DNA from: Oscillospiraceae bacterium
Lineage (GTDB): Bacteria > Bacillota > Clostridia > Oscillospirales > Ruminococcaceae
Assembly: GCA_902798675.1 (NCBI GenBank)
Contig: CADBXQ010000036.1
Coordinates: 12,745-22,556 of the forward strand
Reading direction: 5' to 3'
DNA: 9,812 bases
In this document: positions 6,426-9,812 of the stretch, in pieces
Layout: each line of letters starts with the position of its first letter
Numbering within the stretch: position 1 is the first letter of the stretch
Translations under genes and position numbers: made by a program
The notes under the pieces: generated by a model
What the model saw: the letters and a program-made list of their open reading frames with translations, nothing else
Database searches by the model: none
Told to the model about the DNA's origin: nothing

Positions 6426-7793
6426 CTATCCAACATATATATTCCCCTCAGGCAGTGAAACATATTTTTTCCGATTTAAATTCGTCCCAAACATTAAAGC
6501 AAACGAGAGCGGCCCAACTCGACCTATATACATCAAAAATATCAGAATCCATTGTGAAATATATGACAAACCTCCAACGTCTGTTGTGGATGTTCCAACC
6601 GTCCCAAACGCTGTTATTATCGTGAAAAACAAGTCTATTAACGAAACCTCAGGATTTGACAAATAAAAAATTATTGTCGACACAGCAACCAACAATGAAG
6701 ATATAAATAAAAGCGAAATCGCTTTATACACTGTCATTTTATTGACTTTGTGGCCAAAGATGACAGTGTCTTCGCGATTCCTAACAACGCATATTGTCGT
6801 CATAAACAAAACAATCATTGTCGTTATTTTTATTCCCCCGCCTGTTCCGCTGGGGCAAGCTCCAACAAACATCAAAAAGCAGGTGAAAAGTTTAGTAAAG
6901 ACCGTGGTTTGAGAATAGTCAACAACAGCAAACCCCGCTGATCTTGATGTTATTGAATTAAATGCTGATGTCGTTATTTTTTCAAAAAGTTCCATATCTT
7001 TTAAAGTGTTAGACCATTCCATAACCAATAGCGTTAAAGTTCCAAAAACAATCAAAATTGCCGTTGACGACAGGGCTAATTTGGAATGAAATGATAAAAA
7101 TTTGATTTTTTTATGAGATTTTTTTAGATGGATTAATTCATTAACAACTATAAATCCAATTCCGCCCAAAACCGTCAACAAACTAGTCACGGTCACCACA
7201 ATTAGATCGCTTCTAAATGGAATCAAACTGCAATTTGGGCAAATGAAGCCGTTTATGTCAAGCCCTGAATTGCAATATGCGGAAACGGAAGTGAAAATCG
7301 CCATGAATATCCCGCGAACCCCGTGCTTTGCGCAAAAAGGAATCGCAAGAAGCAAAGACCCAACAAACTCACAAAAAAATGTGACACGAATAACATTTGT
7401 GAAAAGAAATCGAATATTTGCGAAATCATTTGTGTTTATTTGTGAATTTGCAAGTTGCATATCTTTTAGACTCAACTTTTTATTTAAAGACAGCGAAAAA
7501 ATTGATGAAAAAGTCACAAGTCCAAGTCCGCCGATTTGTATTAAACAGACAATAACAGACTGTCCAAACATCGACCACGCTGCGCAATTGTCCTCAAGCG
7601 TTAGCCCAGCAACACACGTTGCAGAAGTCGCTGTGAACAAACATTTAGAAAACGAGTTGATTTCTCCAACCGCTGAAGATATCGGCAACATCAGCAACAA
7701 AGCCCCCAAAACAATGACGGATATAAAACTTAAACACACAGTTCGAACAGGATTATCCTTTAAAATATTTTTTTTCTTTGAAACGTGAAGCAT
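6426..7793 (-). CDS. ktrB: KtrB/TrkH-type potassium uptake channel subunit
   Basis: A 455-residue membrane protein of the Trk/Ktr superfamily, which moves K+ (often Na+-dependent) into the cell. The four pore-loop repeats are present: TSATCVAG (56-63), SAYCNSG (171-177), TSRSAGF (282-288) and AFGTVGTS (395-402), each with its filter Gly. The GACPSGTGGGIK segment (311-322) after the third pore loop, the conserved Arg424 of the fourth repeat (IGRVGPLS) and the C-terminus LPEGNIYVG also fit. The compact length and ending match KtrB better than the longer proteobacterial TrkH. AAGGGGG (7804-7810, minus strand) lies 10 bases before the ATG. The cytoplasmic RCK partner (KtrA/TrkA) is not in the window, so it must be encoded elsewhere or upstream of neither gene here. 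The gene sits alone, with its own promoter at 7836-7863. Confidence 0.93.
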   Translation of the reverse strand: MLHVSKKKNILKDNPVRTVCLSFISVIVLGALLLMLPISSAVGEINSFSKCLFTATSATCVAGLTLEDNCAAWSMFGQSVIVCLIQIGGLGLVTFSSIFSLSLNKKLSLKDMQLANSQINTNDFANIRFLFTNVIRVTFFCEFVGSLLLAIPFCAKHGVRGIFMAIFTSVSAYCNSGLDINGFICPNCSLIPFRSDLIVVTVTSLLTVLGGIGFIVVNELIHLKKSHKKIKFLSFHSKLALSSTAILIVFGTLTLLVMEWSNTLKDMELFEKITTSAFNSITSRSAGFAVVDYSQTTVFTKLFTCFLMFVGACPSGTGGGIKITTMIVLFMTTICVVRNREDTVIFGHKVNKMTVYKAISLLFISSLLVAVSTIIFYLSNPEVSLIDLFFTIITAFGTVGTSTTDVGGLSYISQWILIFLMYIGRVGPLSFALMFGTNLNRKKYVSLPEGNIYVG

Positions 7794-7835
7794 TTTTGCG
7801 TTGCCCCCTTTTGCTGAAATTTTTATTATAATTCC

Positions 7836-7863
7836 ATTTTACCATAATACAGACTAAATACAA
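7836..7863 (-). promoter_or_regulatory. Candidate ktrB promoter
   Basis: On the minus strand, TTGTAT (7858-7863), a 16-base spacer and TAAAAT (7836-7841) with TGG just before it form a plausible extended -10 promoter. The start point would be near 7829, giving a short leader of about 35 bases. No c-di-AMP (ydaO-type) riboswitch, often found before Ktr genes in Firmicutes, fits in such a short leader. Confidence 0.5.
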
Positions 7864-8265
7864 CAATTTTTTCATTTTTTAATTATTTTTGCAGGCTGAC
7901 AGATTAGCATATAGCACATTTTGAAAAGATTTAGTTTATATAACTTGGCAAAGGTTATGTTTGTTTCAATAAATCCCTTCCTTATTATGGTATCCTTGCT
8001 AGAGTTTTTAAACTATCCGTAACAAGCGTTAGGCTAACGCCCTCAAGAGCTGTCATTTTTAACTTTTTCTTAAAACATCCAAGCAAATGATTTATTATGA
8101 CGCAAATTAAAATATAACAAAATATATAAAAAATTTTAAAATCTTTAAATATATTATATAGCATATATGACCTTTACTTTATAAATTTATTCGCAAATTT
8201 TTACATATGGTTAAATTTAAAAACTCCAATTTTTTAGTTAAAAATTTTTATTATCATATAAAGGC
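7864..8265. other. Gene-free AT-rich stretch with a 15-bp palindrome
   Basis: No convincing gene lies here. The main visible element is the palindrome GCGTTAGGCTAACGC (8026-8040; 7 bp arms around one base). It falls inside a small minus-strand frame (8056 down to 7985, 23 codons, MTALEGVSLT onward) that has no ribosome binding site and may be a remnant or chance. The rest, especially 8080-8260, is nearly all A and T. In many Firmicutes rplJ and rplL lie directly before rpoB; they are not here. Confidence 0.4.
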
Positions 8266-8294
8266 TTGACATGACCTGATTATTGTTATATAAT
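8266..8294 (+). promoter_or_regulatory. Consensus sigma-A promoter of rpoB
   Basis: TTGACA (8266-8271), a 17-base spacer and TATAAT (8289-8294) match consensus exactly. Transcription should start near 8301, about 206 bases before the rpoB start codon. A promoter this strong fits an abundant transcript such as rpoBC and shows that rpoB has its own promoter here. Confidence 0.9.
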
Positions 8295-8300
8295 ATTCAA

Positions 8301-8506
8301 ATGTGCTTAATATGGGTTGTTGGGTTGACTTGCAATTAATATTTTTTGACTTTAGTTATAAAAATTCGATTAGCGTTTTGATGCTTTTTATATATTTTAT
8401 AGCGAAGTGAAAAATTTTAAATTTGTTATTGGTCAATAGCAATGTTCATTGTTAGTGATGAAGACATATTTTTAGTAAAAATCAGAAATGGAGGAATTAA
8501 AAGCCT
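8301..8506 (+). promoter_or_regulatory. Long rpoB 5' leader
   Basis: About 206 bases of AT-rich untranslated leader. It contains a small frame at 8312-8410 (32 codons, no ribosome binding site), a 12-codon frame that begins with ATG exactly at the predicted start of transcription (8301), and the inverted repeat CAATG 8440-8444 / CATTG 8447-8451. A weak hairpin followed by T residues lies near 8368-8390. The leader length suggests possible post-transcriptional control, but no known motif was recognised. Confidence 0.35.
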
Positions 8507-9812
8507 ATGGTGAATGTAACGCCCGTGGATATGGGAAAAACCACTAGGATGAGTTTTGCAAGAATTGATGAAGTTTTAAATATGCCTAATCTGATTGAGG
8601 TGCAAAAAAATTCATATGAGTGGTTTATCAAAGATGGTCTGAAGGAAGTGTTTCGGGATGTCTCATTCATATCGGATCATTCAGGTAATTTATTCCTTGA
8701 ATTTGGTGAGTATCAGTTTGATGACAAGCCTAAATATGACATAATGGAATGCAAAAAGCGCGACGCGACATATGCTGTCCCGCTTCGTGCTCGAGCTCGC
8801 CTGAAAAATATGGAAACCGGCGACTAGCGGAACATTCATAATAAACGGCGCTGAACGCGTCATAGTCTCTCAATTGGTTCGCTCCCCCGGGGTATATTAT
8901 GGAAGCGAATATGACAAAGTTGGAAAGAAAAAGTTTTCAGCCACAATGATTCCAAACAGAGGAGCTTGGCTTGAGTTTGAAACAGACTCCAACGATATAT
9001 GCTATGTCAGAATAGACAAAAACCGGAAAATCCCAGTCACGGTTTTTATTCGCGCTTTGCTCAAAATCAAAGACGTCTGCGATGAAGAAGAGGACGTTTT
9101 CACGAGTTTTGACGGATCTGACCAAGAACTATATTCAATTTTCGGCCAAGACAAGCGCATTGTTCAAACAATTGCGGACAAAGACAACACTAAAAACGGC
9201 GAGGAAGCCTTGATTGAAGTATATAAAAAACTTCGACCGGGCGAGCCCCCAACCATCGACTCCGCCGTTGCCCACATCAGAAACTTGTTTTTCGACAAGC
9301 GAAGATATGATCTTTCTCGCGTTGGAAGATATAAATATAACAAAAAGCTTGCAATATCCCACAGGATCGCGGGCCAGAAGCTTGCTGAGCCAATAGTTAA
9401 TGAACTAACTGGAGAGCTTTTGGCTGAGGCTGGAGAAATTTTAACCAAGGAAAAGGCCGATTTAATCGAAAGATCTGGTGTCCATACTGCATATGTTGAT
9501 GTTGACGGGGAAACGATTAAGGTTATTTCAAACGGAATGGTTGATATTTCTGACTTTGTTGACATAAATCCTGAAGAGTGTGATATACACGAAAAGGTTA
9601 GATTCAGCGTTTTGCAGGCTCTTTTGGAGGAATACACTGACAAAGAAGAACTAAAAGCAGCAATTAAAGATAATGCCGATCTGCTTGTTCCAAAACACAT
9701 AATTAAAGACGACATCCTCGCTGCTATAAATTATGTTAATTGTTTGGCAAAAAACATCGGAACAACTGACGACATAGACCACTTGGGAAACAGGCGCATC
9801 AGGAGCGTTGGC
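8507..9812 (+). pseudogene. rpoB: rpoB, RNA polymerase beta subunit: 5' portion with an internal frameshifting deletion (3' end outside window)
   Basis: The beta subunit forms the RNA polymerase catalytic core with beta prime. Residues 1-106 (8507-8827) match the clostridial RpoB N-terminus: MSFARIDEVLNMPNLIEVQ, then KPKYDIMECKKRDATYAVPL, then RARARLKNMETGD, where the frame stops at TAG. From 8823 a second frame continues as TSGTFIINGAERVIVSQL, VRSPGVYYGSEYD, IPNRGAWLEFETDSND and RPGEPPTIDSAVAHIRNLFF to DDIDHLGNRRIRSVG at the window edge, with no stop in 330 codons. The conserved stretch normally between these parts (containing MGDFPLMT) is absent. From the usual spacing about 47 nt are missing, and the frame change independently requires 3n+2. 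The rest is well conserved, which argues against an old pseudogene. GGAGG (8490-8494) lies 12 bases before the ATG, a somewhat long spacing. Confidence 0.9.

Noticed and set aside
7243..7788. A 181-codon plus-strand frame opposite ktrB
   Set aside because: It is an antisense shadow of ktrB, which has full family conservation and its own ribosome binding site.
7794..7900. c-di-AMP riboswitch upstream of ktrB
   Set aside because: None of the conserved ydaO motif segments could be found on the minus strand, and the predicted leader is too short.
8805..8850. Translational bypass or programmed frameshift in rpoB
   Set aside because: Known bypass elements, such as that of T4 gene 60, add untranslated bases. 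Here conserved coding bases are missing and would not be restored by hopping. No slippery run is present at the junction.

Overview
The window looks like chromosomal DNA of a low-GC Gram-positive bacterium, most likely a clostridium of the Oscillospirales/Ruminococcaceae type. Reasons: AT-rich intergenic DNA, strong AGGAGG-type ribosome binding sites, sigma-A promoters close to consensus, a lipoprotein with a Gram-positive-style lipobox, and an RpoB sequence of clostridial character. No mobile element, tRNA, rRNA or CRISPR array was seen.

Layout. 2-583 (+) is the C-terminal part of an unnamed protein. A good promoter (620-648) then drives a two-component operon: an OmpR/PhoB-type response regulator (736-1431) and its membrane histidine kinase (1481-2911). 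The kinase gene ends inside a GC-rich hairpin and converges on two minus-strand genes, a flavin-reductase-like protein (3008-3511) and a LytTR-family regulator with a degenerate receiver (3644-4345). A 391-base divergent gap (4346-4736) follows. It holds a likely promoter, a perfect 8-bp inverted repeat and a GC-rich stretch (95 of 180 bases in 4521-4700 by hand count) that folds into several nested stems. This looks like a structured leader RNA for the next gene, a tiny Ser/Lys-rich lipoprotein with 27-bp tandem repeats (4737-4988). A strong intrinsic terminator (5012-5043) separates that gene from an NSS-family Na+-coupled symporter (5079-6398). The symporter converges on a KtrB/TrkH-type K+ channel subunit (6426-7793, minus). 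A 713-base gene-free AT-rich stretch holds the ktrB promoter and a consensus promoter for rpoB, which starts at 8507 and runs off the window.

The two most notable points are the GC-rich structured region before the lipoprotein gene and a lesion in rpoB. The rpoB reading frame stops at 8825-8827 and resumes at once in another frame. About 47 nt encoding a conserved stretch appear to be missing. In an essential gene this points to an assembly error, a second rpoB copy, or a really unusual locus.

The genes do not form one pathway. The window combines signalling (two-component pair, LytTR regulator), Na+ and K+ transport, an envelope lipoprotein and the start of the RNA polymerase operon.
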